64,000 bases of DNA. Source: Chryseobacterium sp. W4I1 (GTDB lineage: Bacteria; Bacteroidota; Bacteroidia; Flavobacteriales; Weeksellaceae). Where the stretch lies: positions 1,116,001-1,180,000 of the forward strand of contig NZ_JAUSXQ010000001.1 of NCBI RefSeq assembly GCF_030816115.1. Reading direction: 5' to 3'. A program made the position numbers and the translations under genes. Below, one piece after another: positions 34,474-44,182 of this stretch (positions are counted from its first letter, which is position 1; the number at the start of each line of letters is the position of its first letter). Under the pieces are notes generated by a model, which was given only the letters and a program-made list of their open reading frames with translations, made no database searches and was not told where the DNA came from.

Positions 34474-35949
34474 ATGATCTTAATCGTTGATGACAACCAA
34501 AGTAATCTTTACTCACTGAAGAAGTTGCTGGAATCTAAAGATTTTCAGGTAGATACAGCCGGTTCCGGAGAAGAAGCTTTAGGGAAAGCTATAAAAAATA
34601 ACTATGCACTGATCATTCTGGACGTGCAGATGCCGGGAATGGACGGATTTGAAGTGGCCGAAACCCTTGCTGATTACAGCAAAACCAAAGAAGTACCCAT
34701 CATCTTTTTATCCGCAGTAAATACGGAGAAAAAATTCATAACACGCGGATATGCATCCGGCGGTAAGGATTATGTTACAAAGCCGGTAGATCCTGAGATT
34801 CTAATGCTGAAGGTGAAGACATTTTATAGTCTTCAGGAGCACAATATTGCAATGAAAAAGACCCAGCAGAGTCTGGAGCTGGAAGTCAAGGGCAGACGAG
34901 AATCGCAGGTGACTATGAAGTCTCAGATCGATCATTTTCAGCTGATGCTGGAATCTCTGCCACAGATTGCCTTTACGCTTAATGAAGAAGGAGATATTGA
35001 ATTTGTAAACGGCAAATGGTATGAATATTCCGATTCTGAGACAGATTTTCCGGAAGCGCATCCGGATGATCTTAATATCAGAGAAGAATTTGAACACTGC
35101 AGAAAAAAGAGTAAAGCACTGGAACTGGAGGCCAGAATAAAAAACATCAATTCAGGAGACTATCGCTATCACCTCTTACGTATAACCCCTGTGCATGAAG
35201 GAAACGTTATCAAAAACTGGGTAGGAACCTTTACCGATATCGACGATCAGAAAAAAGTAGAAAAAGAAAAAGATGAATTCTTGAGTATTGCCAGTCATGA
35301 ACTGAAAACACCTTTAACAAGTATAAAAGCCTATGTTCAGCTGCTGGACCGTAAATTAAAGCTTGAAAAAGAGAGTGCAGAAGCAGGTTTTATGGCCAAG
35401 GTTCAGGATCAGATCGAAAAACTCAATACCCTCATCACCGACCTTCTTGATGTTTCCAAAATAGAAAACGGTAAGCTTAAAATCAACAGAAAGCCTACCA
35501 GCCTTGAAAAAGTGATCAGCAATGCAGTGGAAACCATCCTGCAGACTCATGATGAAAATAACGTGAAAATATCATGGCACGGCATAAATTCCGATGTTTT
35601 AATTCCTTTGGATGAAATACGCATAGAGCAGGTTCTGATTAACTTCCTTACCAATGCAATAAAATATTCTCCACAGAATAACCAGGTGATTGTCACTACT
35701 TTCGTAGACGAAGAAAAGCAGGAAGTAAAAGTAAGTGTAACCGATTTTGGAATAGGAATTCCGGACTTTAAGCAGGATGCTGTTTTCCGTAAGTTTTATC
35801 GTGTAGAAGAATCTTCGCTGCAGTTCCAGGGAATGGGAATAGGGTTGTTCATCTGTTCAGAGATCATTAAGCAGCATCACGGAACTATTGGAGTATCCAG
35901 TAAATTAGAGGAAGGTTCTACTTTCTATTTTGCTTTACCTTTAAACTAG
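34474..35949 (+). CDS. REC-PAS-histidine kinase
   Basis: The ATG at 34474 gives 491 residues. An N-terminal receiver domain (phosphoacceptor in LDVQMPGMDGFE near residue 50; Lys in VTKPVD) is followed by a coiled linker, a PAS domain (about 155-265, ending TFTDIDDQ) and a kinase core with HisKA motif IASHELKTPLTSI and ATPase motifs LINFLTNAIKYS and GMGIGLFICSEII. There is no membrane segment, so it is a cytoplasmic kinase that is itself a phosphorylation target. It opens the signalling array and lies 5 bases before the large hybrid kinase. Confidence 0.94.
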   Translation: MILIVDDNQSNLYSLKKLLESKDFQVDTAGSGEEALGKAIKNNYALIILDVQMPGMDGFEVAETLADYSKTKEVPIIFLSAVNTEKKFITRGYASGGKDYVTKPVDPEILMLKVKTFYSLQEHNIAMKKTQQSLELEVKGRRESQVTMKSQIDHFQLMLESLPQIAFTLNEEGDIEFVNGKWYEYSDSETDFPEAHPDDLNIREEFEHCRKKSKALELEARIKNINSGDYRYHLLRITPVHEGNVIKNWVGTFTDIDDQKKVEKEKDEFLSIASHELKTPLTSIKAYVQLLDRKLKLEKESAEAGFMAKVQDQIEKLNTLITDLLDVSKIENGKLKINRKPTSLEKVISNAVETILQTHDENNVKISWHGINSDVLIPLDEIRIEQVLINFLTNAIKYSPQNNQVIVTTFVDEEKQEVKVSVTDFGIGIPDFKQDAVFRKFYRVEESSLQFQGMGIGLFICSEIIKQHHGTIGVSSKLEEGSTFYFALPLN

Positions 35950-35954
35950 TTTTC

Positions 35955-38900
35955 ATGCCAAAAAAAATAATTAGAAATCTCCAGTTTGGAGTAGGAATAT
36001 CCTTATTAATCTTAATTGCCAGTTCGGCGGCTTCCTATCTGAGTATTCAAAACCAGATGGATCACCGGGAAAGTTTGTCTAAAAGCAGACGTTCCATCAC
36101 TGCCGTAAAAGATGTTCTTGTTGCCTTACTGGATGCCGAAACAGGAAACAGAGGTTATCAGCTTACAGGAAGAGAAATTTTTTTAGAGCCTTATAACCGG
36201 AGTTTAATTGAATTTCCTAAGGCGATAGAAACTGCAAAATCATTGGATATTAGCGATAATAATCAGTTGCAGCGGTTAAATGACCTGGAAAAAAATGTCA
36301 ACAGCAATATTGGCAATTTAAAACAGTTTGTGCAGAACAGACACAATGGTATCATTATGACGCAGCAACAGATCCTGCTGAGCAAAAGCTATATGGACAA
36401 ATGCCGCGAGATCGTCCGTGATTTTGTAAAATATGAAGAAAGCCAGCTTGAAATCAAAAATAAAGATCTCAACCGTTCATCCGGTACCACCGTCTTATTT
36501 ATTATTTTCTCCGCCATATCGGCAATCGTAGTTACCATATTCTTTTATATTAAATTAAGGTCAGATCTGATCAGAAGAGATAAGCTTGAGAAAGAATTGA
36601 GAGCAAAAGATCAGGAAATAAGCAGAAGGGTAAGTGCTATTCAACAGATTGCGAACCGGGTAGCCAATGGTGATTACAGCCAGAAAGCAGTGGATAATTC
36701 ACAGGATGATCTGGGTGATCTGGTAGATTCCCTAAACCACATGACAGATTCTCTTGAGAAGTCTTTTGATAAGATTAATAAAAGTGACTGGAGACAGAAA
36801 GGTCTTGCTTTACTCAATGAATCTTTGGTAGGCAATAAATCGGTAAAAGACGTTTCCAGTGCATCTTTAAACCAGCTTGTTGAATATGGAAAGTGCATCA
36901 ATGGGGCACTATATCTGTTTGATGAAGGCGTCCTTAAACTGAGTACATCCTTCGGCCTGGAAAGTATGATGAAAAAGTCGTTCGAGCCGGGAGAAGGAAT
37001 GGTAGGCCAGGTTTTTATGAATGAGAAGCTGCAGGTCTATAACAACCTTCATGAAGAAGATTTTGTTGTAACTTTTGCCAGCAGCAGAATAAAAATCAAC
37101 GGTATTATATTACTTCCCATCCGTGCAGACGGTCACAACATTGGGGTGCTTGAATTGGGTTCCGCTTCAGACCTTGATCAGGACAGGATTGAGTATTTTG
37201 CAGAATGTACCCGTAACATCGGAATTGCCTTGAATGCAGCAAAAGGCCGTGAAAAAGAACAGCAACTGCTTGAAGAAACCCAGGCGCAGTCAGAAGAACT
37301 ACAGGTACAGCATTCTGAACTGGAAAATCTGAACACGGAACTGGAAGCACAAACACAAAAGCTGCAGGCATCCGAAGAAGAATTGAAAGTCCAGCAGGAA
37401 GAGCTGATGCAGGCCAATGCAGAACTGGAAGAACGCTCAAGGATGCTTGAAGAAAAAAACCACCTGATTGCTGAAAGAAACAGCGAGATCCAGAAAAAAG
37501 TAGAGGAACTTGCATTAAGCACAAAATATAAATCTGAGTTTTTGGCCAATATGTCTCATGAACTCAGAACACCATTAAATTCTATTCTCCTTCTTTCCAG
37601 GCTCATGGCTGAAAACCCTGACGAAAATCTGAATGAAGATCAGGTAGAATCTGCAAAAGTGATCCAGAGCTCAGGAAGCAGCCTGCTTACCTTGATTGAT
37701 GAAATCTTAGACCTTGCTAAAATAGAATCCGGTAAAATGTCTCTCGAATATCAGGATGTCATGATTGATGATGTCGTGACAGATTTAAAAAACCTCTTTA
37801 ACCCGGTGGTGAAGGAAAAGAATATCAGATTTGATATTCATATCGAAAAAGATCTGGAAAAAACCATTGAAACGGATAGACTTCGTGTAGATCAGGTATT
37901 GCGTAACCTGTTGTCGAATGCATTAAAATTTACCACAGAAGGAAGTATTGATCTGAGCATTGCACAAGATCCTAAAAATAAAGATTTCATTATTTTCACT
38001 GTAAAAGATACAGGAATTGGTATCCCTGAAGAAAAGCAGGCTATTATTTTTGAAGCATTCCAGCAGGCCGATGGCTCTACACGACGCAGATTTGGAGGTA
38101 CCGGGCTTGGGCTTTCCATTAGCCGTGAAATTGCAAGACTACTAGGAGGAGAATTAACCCTGAAAAGTAAGGTGAACGAAGGAAGCGAATTCAGTTTCAT
38201 CATTCCAATGAAAGCTGTTTCCGAACCCGTTCAGACCGAAAATGATCAGCATTTGGTTGATATTATCCGTGAAGATGTAGAAGAAATTCAGAATCTACTG
38301 GAAGATGGTGAGCATGAAACAGTACTTCCTGTCCAGATATTGCCCATTCCGGAAGCCATAGATGATGATCGTGATACAATAACCAAGGAGGATAAAGTTA
38401 TTTTGATCGTAGAAGATGACATTCATTTTGCAAAAGCTTTGCTGAAATATGCCCGTATGAACCAGTACAAAGGAGTTGTAGTAGTGAGGGGAGATTATGC
38501 ACTTTCCGCAGCGGTTCAGTATCATCCGCAGGCGATTTTACTGGATGTACAGCTCCCGGTAAAAGACGGCTGGCAGGTGATGGATGAGCTTAAATCAAAT
38601 GCCTCAACCAGACCTATTCCGGTACACATGATGTCCGTCCTGCAGCTTGAAAAAGAAAGTCTAATGAAAGGTGCCATTGATTTTATTAATAAGCCGATGG
38701 CTATTGATAGATTGACCGACGTTTTCAAAAAAATTGAAGAAGCCCTTCAGAGATCTCCCCAAAAGGTTCTTATTGTAGAAAATAATGCCAAACATGCCAG
38801 TGCATTGGCGTATTTCCTAAGCAACTTCAATATTTCCTTATCCGTAGAAAACAATGTAGAAGACAGCGTGAAATCATTAACTTCAAGTCAGGTAGATTGC

Positions 38901-39566
38901 GTGATTCTAGATGTGGAATCTTCAAAAGGAAATGAATATCAGATTATTGAATCCATCAAAAGCTATGAAGGACTGGAAAATCTTCCAATCATTATTTTCA
39001 CAGAACACAGCCTCTCCAAATCCGAAGAACTGAAGATCAAGCAGTATGCCGACTCCATTGTCGTAAAAACCGCTCATTCCTACGAAAGAATTTTAGATGA
39101 AGTAGGGTTATTCTTACATTTAGTGGAAGAGAAAAACAGCTCTGTCGAGACGGCAAGAAACAAAGTTTTAGGTTCACTGACAGAAGTATTAAGTGGAAAA
39201 AAAATACTCATCACCGATGATGATGTCCGTAATATCTTTTCCCTGACCAAAGCGCTGGAAAAGTATAAAGTGGAAGTTGTAGTGGCAATGGATGGGAAAC
39301 ATGCCCTGCAGCAGATCAAAGAACATAATGATATAGACGTGATTCTGATGGATATGATGATGCCTGAAATGGATGGCTATGAAACCATCCGGGAGATCCG
39401 TAAAATGCCGGCATTCACCAAGCTTCCTATTATTGCCATCACAGCAAAATCTATGATAGGAGACCGTGAAAAATGTATCGTGGCAGGTGCTTCAGATTAT
39501 ATCTCAAAACCCGTAGATATAGACCAGCTATTGTCCTTACTGCGTGTATGGTTATATGAAAGTTAA
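35955..39566 (+). CDS. Large hybrid histidine kinase: CHASE3-HAMP-GAF-kinase-REC x3
   Basis: A 1203-residue hybrid kinase. Membrane helices near 8-28 and 180-200 bracket a CHASE3 sensor (DAETGNRGYQLTGREIFLEPY). HAMP follows to about 270, GAF about 290-425, a long coiled coil to about 520, HisKA (NMSHELRTPLNSI) and ATPase (GTGLGLSISREIARLLGG) to about 755. Three receivers follow: REC1 (VEDD, LLDVQLPVKDGW), REC2 with a degraded acidic pocket (VEN, but Asp kept in VILDVES), and REC3 (TDDD, LMDMMMPEMDGY). The end overlaps the next gene region. This organisation suits a phosphorelay to the stand-alone receivers. Confidence 0.95.
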   Translation: MPKKIIRNLQFGVGISLLILIASSAASYLSIQNQMDHRESLSKSRRSITAVKDVLVALLDAETGNRGYQLTGREIFLEPYNRSLIEFPKAIETAKSLDISDNNQLQRLNDLEKNVNSNIGNLKQFVQNRHNGIIMTQQQILLSKSYMDKCREIVRDFVKYEESQLEIKNKDLNRSSGTTVLFIIFSAISAIVVTIFFYIKLRSDLIRRDKLEKELRAKDQEISRRVSAIQQIANRVANGDYSQKAVDNSQDDLGDLVDSLNHMTDSLEKSFDKINKSDWRQKGLALLNESLVGNKSVKDVSSASLNQLVEYGKCINGALYLFDEGVLKLSTSFGLESMMKKSFEPGEGMVGQVFMNEKLQVYNNLHEEDFVVTFASSRIKINGIILLPIRADGHNIGVLELGSASDLDQDRIEYFAECTRNIGIALNAAKGREKEQQLLEETQAQSEELQVQHSELENLNTELEAQTQKLQASEEELKVQQEELMQANAELEERSRMLEEKNHLIAERNSEIQKKVEELALSTKYKSEFLANMSHELRTPLNSILLLSRLMAENPDENLNEDQVESAKVIQSSGSSLLTLIDEILDLAKIESGKMSLEYQDVMIDDVVTDLKNLFNPVVKEKNIRFDIHIEKDLEKTIETDRLRVDQVLRNLLSNALKFTTEGSIDLSIAQDPKNKDFIIFTVKDTGIGIPEEKQAIIFEAFQQADGSTRRRFGGTGLGLSISREIARLLGGELTLKSKVNEGSEFSFIIPMKAVSEPVQTENDQHLVDIIREDVEEIQNLLEDGEHETVLPVQILPIPEAIDDDRDTITKEDKVILIVEDDIHFAKALLKYARMNQYKGVVVVRGDYALSAAVQYHPQAILLDVQLPVKDGWQVMDELKSNASTRPIPVHMMSVLQLEKESLMKGAIDFINKPMAIDRLTDVFKKIEEALQRSPQKVLIVENNAKHASALAYFLSNFNISLSVENNVEDSVKSLTSSQVDCVILDVESSKGNEYQIIESIKSYEGLENLPIIIFTEHSLSKSEELKIKQYADSIVVKTAHSYERILDEVGLFLHLVEEKNSSVETARNKVLGSLTEVLSGKKILITDDDVRNIFSLTKALEKYKVEVVVAMDGKHALQQIKEHNDIDVILMDMMMPEMDGYETIREIRKMPAFTKLPIIAITAKSMIGDREKCIVAGASDYISKPVDIDQLLSLLRVWLYES

Positions 39567-39573
39567 AGAACTG

Positions 39574-39936
39574 ATGAATAAGAAAATTTTAATTGTGGAC
39601 GATGATCCACGCAATATATTTGCACTCAAACTGACCCTGAAATCACGAGGATATCAGATTGTAAGTTGCACCATGGCTCAGGAAGCCATTCAGGTTTTAA
39701 AAGAAAATACAGTAGACATCATATTGATGGATATGATGATGCCCGAAATGGATGGTTATGAAGCCGTAAAAATCATCAGAAATACACCGGGCATGAGCCA
39801 GATCCCTGTCATTGCTGTTACAGCGCAGGCCATGCCGGAAGACCGCCAGAAATGTCTTGATGCGGGAGCACAGGACTATGTATCAAAACCAATTGATGTA
39901 GATCAGTTGGTCACAGCCATAGAAAAACTCTCCTAA
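39574..39936 (+). CDS. Stand-alone receiver-domain response regulator
   Basis: From ATG 39574, 120 residues that form a single receiver domain: VDDDPRN, phosphoacceptor in LMDMMMPEMDGYEA, Thr in VTAQAM and Lys in VSKPIDVDQL. An upstream ATG at 39556 would overlap the hybrid kinase stop. The sequence is close to REC3 of the preceding hybrid kinase, which suggests that it arose from it or shares its partner. There is no output domain. It ends exactly at the start of the CheR gene. Confidence 0.9.
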   Translation: MNKKILIVDDDPRNIFALKLTLKSRGYQIVSCTMAQEAIQVLKENTVDIILMDMMMPEMDGYEAVKIIRNTPGMSQIPVIAVTAQAMPEDRQKCLDAGAQDYVSKPIDVDQLVTAIEKLS

Positions 39937-40768
39937 ATGCTGGAACCGAGTATTGTAAAAGATGAAGAAGTAGAATACCTTATAAAAGATGTTCATGAGA
40001 TGTACGGCTATGATTATTTCCGAATACAGCCGGGCCTCCTTTAAACGTCGGGTCAACCGTATCTGCCTGATCGACAGGTTTACCAGCTTTGCAGAACTTA
40101 GATATACCATCATTAATGATCCGGAATATCTGAAGCGTTTTGTAGAGGAAATAACGGTGAATGTAACGGAAATGTTCCGTGATCCGCATTTCTTTAAGGC
40201 ACTCAGGGAGAATATTTTACCTCAGTTGGGAACCTATCCCCTGATCCGGATCTGGGTGGCTGGCTGTTCTACAGGAGAAGAGGCTTATTCAATGGCGATA
40301 TTGCTGAAAGAGGCCAATCTGTACCACAAATCCCTGATCTACGGTACAGATCTGAATCCTTCTGTCTTAGAAACGGCGCGGGCAGGTGTTTTTCCTCTAC
40401 AGCAGATGAAACTTTATTCTGAAAATTATATGTTATCCGGAGGGAAAAAAGACTTTTCAGATTATTACACAGCCAATTATGACAGCGTAAAATTTGATAA
40501 AAGTTTAAAGGAAAAACTCATATTATCTACGCATAATCTGGTGTCGGACAGCTCTTTTAACAGTTTCCAGCTGATCATCTGCAGAAATGTGCTGATCTAT
40601 TTTGACAGAGAACTGCAGGAGCGGGTTTTTAAACTTTTTGATAACAGCCTTGAAAATCTGGGTTATCTGGCATTGGGCGCAAAAGAAACGATTAGATTCT
40701 CCAAACTGGACAAAAATTATCACCAGGTCGAAGACCAGCGTATCTGGAAAAAAGCAGAGCACATGTAA
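39937..40768 (+). pseudogene. cheR: CheR-type methyltransferase, frameshifted near start
   Basis: The ATG at 39937 follows the receiver stop without a gap, but its frame ends at 40043. One extra C at 40020-40021 explains it: with a single C the frame runs YGYDYFEYSRASFKRRVNRI, the expected CheR N-terminal domain. The long frame (from about 39989) then gives VTEMFRDPHFF, the SAM motif WVAGCSTGEEAYSMA, YGTDLNPSVLE and LIICRNVLIYF. CheR methylates Glu residues of chemoreceptors. No chemoreceptor or CheA is present here, so the target is unclear. An internal start could give a protein lacking only part of the N-terminal domain. Confidence 0.87.
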
Positions 40769-40779
40769 ATCCTCATACC

Positions 40780-41352
40780 ATGGAAACAAAAGAAACAAAT
40801 ACAGAACTGGTAGTGATAGGAGGATCCGCAGGCAGCCTGCAGGTCATTCTCGGAATGCTCAAAAAACTAAAAGAAAAGCTGAGTTTTCCTATTGTGCTGG
40901 TGGTTCACAGGAAAGCTTATTCCAACAATATTCTGCAGACCTTGCTCCAGCAGTTTATCGCTATAGAAGTGGTAGAGATTGACGATAAAACGGAAATTCA
41001 AAATAACAAAGTATATGTAGTTCCGGCAGATTATCACCTGCTCTTTGAAAATAAAAAATTAATGTCTCTGGATTTTTCCGAAAAAATGAACTATTCCAGG
41101 CCGTCTATTGATGTGACTTTCAAATCTGCGGCGGAAATATATGGTAAAAATATGGTCGGAGTTCTCTTATCAGGGGCCAATGCAGATGGAGTGGAAGGTT
41201 TGAGTTACATTAAGAAAAATAAAGGACAAGTCTGGATCCAGGATCCGGAAACCGCAGAAGTAGATTATATGCCCAGGCATGCAGTACAAGAAATAGCGTA
41301 TGATCAGCTCATAAAACCTGATAATTTAGCAGATTTTATCAACCAATTATAA
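40780..41352 (+). CDS. cheB: CheB-type methylesterase without receiver domain
   Basis: A 190-residue CheB catalytic domain. The nucleophile Ser is in IGGSAGS near residue 16, the His in VVHRKAYSN near 43 and the Asp in LSGANADGVEGL near 136, so the triad looks intact. CheB removes methyl groups from chemoreceptor glutamates; here the regulatory receiver domain is absent. It follows CheR by 11 bases. Together with CheR it forms a methylation pair inside a kinase array, with no receptor in the window. Regulation through the neighbouring stand-alone receivers is inferred. Confidence 0.92.
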   Translation: METKETNTELVVIGGSAGSLQVILGMLKKLKEKLSFPIVLVVHRKAYSNNILQTLLQQFIAIEVVEIDDKTEIQNNKVYVVPADYHLLFENKKLMSLDFSEKMNYSRPSIDVTFKSAAEIYGKNMVGVLLSGANADGVEGLSYIKKNKGQVWIQDPETAEVDYMPRHAVQEIAYDQLIKPDNLADFINQL

Positions 41353-41399
41353 ATTAAGAAATAAAAAAACAACCCTAAGATTTAAAAATATAACGAGTT

Positions 41400-41765
41400 A
41401 TGGATAAAAAGAAAATTTTGATTTTTGATGACGATACCATTATTTTGGAAGTAATTACCATCATTTTCGAGGAAAATGGATACCAGGTCGAAATTTCAGA
41501 AACATCGCATGATATATTGGACAAAGTTTCAGAGTTTAAGCCGGATGTTATTCTGATGGATAACTGGATCCCAAAGATCGGAGGAGTAGAGGCGACCAAA
41601 CTTCTGAAAGCTCATGAAGAGTTCAGGTCAATACCTGTTATTTATGTTACTGCTAATAATGATATTGTGAGTCTGGCGGAAGAAGCCCAGGCAGATGATT
41701 ATGTGGCAAAACCATTCAATCTGGATGATTTAGAAAATAAAGTGGCTAAATATTTACAGGACTAA
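41400..41765 (+). CDS. Stand-alone receiver-domain response regulator
   Basis: A 121-residue receiver domain only: DDD near residue 9, phosphoacceptor Asp in ILMDNWIPKIGG (Asn after Asp is unusual), Thr in YVTANN and Lys in VAKPFNLDDL. It closes the signalling array and is followed by a strong terminator. No output domain is present, so it should act by protein contact. Confidence 0.9.
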   Translation: MDKKKILIFDDDTIILEVITIIFEENGYQVEISETSHDILDKVSEFKPDVILMDNWIPKIGGVEATKLLKAHEEFRSIPVIYVTANNDIVSLAEEAQADDYVAKPFNLDDLENKVAKYLQD

Positions 41766-41794
41766 TCAAACTAACTTATTAAGTAAAACATATT

Positions 41795-41824
41795 ATCCTT
41801 ATAGCTATCTGTAAGGATTTTTTA
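41795..41824 (+). terminator. Rho-independent terminator of the signalling array
   Basis: A 10-bp stem (ATCCTTATAG with CTGTAAGGAT, one T-G pair), 4-base loop, then TTTTTT. Confidence 0.88.
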
Positions 41825-42130
41825 TTGTCTAAATAACTTTTTAATTTCCTGGCGACCTTGTTTTTCAAAATTTTTAATCCTTTCCTTCATAAAATCGATA
41901 CTGCATTTTCCGTTGTTGATCTCAGAGATCAGTGCTGATAAAAATAATTTTAGCTGCGGATCAGAAACTACTTTGATACTAAATGTAGTGGCAATGATCA
42001 TTTTTTTAGAGACAATATTCTGTGTGGGAACGTATTCACCTCTTAGATCGAGAATCAAATTGAATTCATCTGCTATACTGATACATAGATATTTATGGAT
42101 CAGGTTTATGTTTTTCAAAATTTTTTCCAT
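41822..42130 (-). CDS. Hypothetical helical protein
   Basis: A 102-residue protein that I do not recognise. It is mostly helical with a basic C-terminus (KERIKNFEKQGRQEIKKLF) and a hydrophobic central strand region (KMIIATTFSIKVV). No signal peptide or membrane helix is clear. It is convergent with the signalling array and shares the intergenic terminator. The reading frame has normal composition for this genome, but support is limited to length and position. Confidence 0.55.
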   Translation of the reverse strand: MEKILKNINLIHKYLCISIADEFNLILDLRGEYVPTQNIVSKKMIIATTFSIKVVSDPQLKLFLSALISEINNGKCSIDFMKERIKNFEKQGRQEIKKLFRQ

Positions 42131-42324
42131 CTTGATGTTTTATACTCTATATATAATAATATTTGTGCCATACTTGTTATTTAAATTTTTTTTAAATACA
42201 TAATCGGTCGGAGGATAGATGGCCATTGGATATTTTAAATAAAATTTTTTAAGCCCATGAACAGTTTTTCTTAATAACTTATGATATCTTAACGGATCAA
42301 AAAATTAATGTTTAAAGAAGTTTT

Positions 42325-42822
42325 ATGCTAACCGACATCATTTCCAAAAACCTCACTGTTATCTTTTGTGGAATCAATCCCGGTTTAAAATCTGCCGAAG
42401 ACGGACATCATTTTTCAGGGAAAAGCAATCGTTTCTGGAAGGTGCTGCATCAGGCCGGTTTTACATCTTATCAGATTGATGCTATAAATGATAAAAATAT
42501 TCTGGAATTCGGATATGGGCTCACAACGGCTGTAGCAAGGGCAACTTCCCGTGCGGATGAGCTTTCCAAAGAAGAATTTGCTGATTCTCTGGAACTTTTT
42601 AAAACAAAAATGACAGAATTTCAGCCAAAATACATCGCATTTCTTGGAAAAGCCGCCTACAAAGCCTTTTCAGGAAAAAAACAGATTATGTGGGGATCGC
42701 AGTCCGAGAATTTTTGTGGTTCAAAAGTCTGGGTTTTACCCAATACCAGCGGCCTGAACCGGGGGTTCTCCCTGAACGATCTTGTGAAAGCTTATAAAGA
42801 ATTTTATACAGAGATTAGGTAA
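42325..42822 (+). CDS. mug: G/U mismatch-specific DNA glycosylase
   Basis: A 165-residue uracil-DNA glycosylase family 2 (Mug/TDG) protein. The active-site motif FCGINPGL is at about residues 14-21, with Asn as the water-positioning residue, and the DNA-intercalating motif LPNTSGLNR is near 138-146. HFSGKSNRFWKVL and YIAFLGKAAYKAF are also typical. It removes uracil or thymine from mismatches with G, or ethenocytosine. It is monocistronic between a hypothetical gene and the peroxidase. Confidence 0.92.
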   Translation: MLTDIISKNLTVIFCGINPGLKSAEDGHHFSGKSNRFWKVLHQAGFTSYQIDAINDKNILEFGYGLTTAVARATSRADELSKEEFADSLELFKTKMTEFQPKYIAFLGKAAYKAFSGKKQIMWGSQSENFCGSKVWVLPNTSGLNRGFSLNDLVKAYKEFYTEIR

Positions 42823-42878
42823 TAAACAGAATAAGGATTAATGAAACTCAGTAAAAAGCACAATCTTTTTAATCAATT

Positions 42879-42910
42879 TTGAGATGTATTGCCAGATTCC
42901 TTATTTTTGC
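42879..42910 (+). promoter_or_regulatory. Promoter of the di-haem peroxidase gene
   Basis: TTG at 42879-42881, 20-base spacer, then TATTTTTGC at 42902-42910. It fits the Bacteroidota consensus and places transcription start about 10-15 bases before ATG 42927, which decides the start codon. Confidence 0.7.
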
Positions 42911-42926
42911 CAAAATCCTGATAACC

Positions 42927-44093
42927 ATGAAGAATGTCCTGAGCTGGATATTAATTACCTTTCTTACCGTTTCTCTTTTAAACAACTGTTTTACCAATAG
43001 TGTTCAGAAAGAAATTCGCGAGAAAGCTTCATTCATCGCCGAACTCAGGAAATTGTATTCTTCCGGAGATCCTTCAAAATGGCCGAAACCCATCCTCGAT
43101 CCTCAGGCTAAACCCTATTTTTCCGAAATAGGACACTTACCCGAAATTCAGTTTCCACAGGATAATCCCTATTCTGAGGCTAAAGCACTGCTGGGGAAAA
43201 CCCTTTTCTTCGATCCGCGTCTTTCACGTTCCAATCAGATTGCCTGTGCTTCATGCCATGATCCCGAACTCGGATGGTGTGATAACCGGACTTTCTCTTT
43301 CGGACACGACAGACAACTCGGCACCCGCAATGCAATGAGCATCCTGAATGTGGCTTATGCAGGATCATTATTCTGGGACGGACGTGCTGCATCACTGGAA
43401 GAACAGTCAGAAATGCCAATTCGTGAAGAAAGAGAAATGAACGGGCACATTGACCTTGCCGCCGGAAAAATTGCGAAGATCAAGGGTTACGAAATATTGT
43501 TTGAAAAAGCCTTTGGTGACAGATCTGTTTCAAAGGACAGGATTTCTAAAGCCATCGCTGCGTTTGAAAGAACCGTTAAAAGCGGAACTTCTAAATTTGA
43601 TCAGTTCATTGATGGAAAGGCGGATGTATATTCCAATGATGAGCTTATGGGACTCCATCTTTTCAGAACCAAAGCACAATGCATGAACTGTCACAGCTCC
43701 AGTTATTTTTCCAATAACCAGTTTGAAAATATAGGAACCTCTTTATTAGGCTCAAAAGAAGAAGATCTCGGCAGGTATCTGTTGACTAAAACCCCTGAAG
43801 ATGCCGGGAAATTTCGGATACCCGGATTAAGGGAAGTTGCCAGAACCGGACCGTGGATGCATAATGGTTCTATGACTACTTTAACAGAAGTGATCCAGTT
43901 TTACAGCAAAGGGAATCCTGAGCATTCCCAAAAACGTTCCACCATTCATAACGGCATCACATTTAACTCCGAAAAATCAGGTTTTGTCCGTCTTCTGGAT
44001 CTTACCGATGAAGAAATTTCCCAGTTGGAAGCATTTTTGCGAACCCTATCCTCAAAACCTGAAAGAGTACCGCTTCCCGCACTTCCCCAATAA
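42927..44093 (+). CDS. Di-haem cytochrome c peroxidase (MauG family), lipoprotein
   Basis: From ATG 42927, 388 residues; an earlier TTG start would place the promoter inside the coding region. The N-terminus is a lipoprotein-like signal with LLNNC. Two c-type haem sites are visible: CASCH (about residue 108) and CMNCH (about 250). The segments LGKTLFFDPRLSRSNQIACA and GPWMHNGSM are typical of the bacterial CCP/MauG family, which reduces hydrogen peroxide with electrons from cytochrome c or carries out related oxidations. It is periplasmic or anchored. It has its own promoter. Confidence 0.93.
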   Translation: MKNVLSWILITFLTVSLLNNCFTNSVQKEIREKASFIAELRKLYSSGDPSKWPKPILDPQAKPYFSEIGHLPEIQFPQDNPYSEAKALLGKTLFFDPRLSRSNQIACASCHDPELGWCDNRTFSFGHDRQLGTRNAMSILNVAYAGSLFWDGRAASLEEQSEMPIREEREMNGHIDLAAGKIAKIKGYEILFEKAFGDRSVSKDRISKAIAAFERTVKSGTSKFDQFIDGKADVYSNDELMGLHLFRTKAQCMNCHSSSYFSNNQFENIGTSLLGSKEEDLGRYLLTKTPEDAGKFRIPGLREVARTGPWMHNGSMTTLTEVIQFYSKGNPEHSQKRSTIHNGITFNSEKSGFVRLLDLTDEEISQLEAFLRTLSSKPERVPLPALPQ

Positions 44094-44182
44094 AATGGGA
44101 ATAATTATTAATGATCCATTGACCTGAAATCTAAAGCTTTTTTGCTACATTTATCTGTAAACAATCAGAAAAGGATCAGCTT

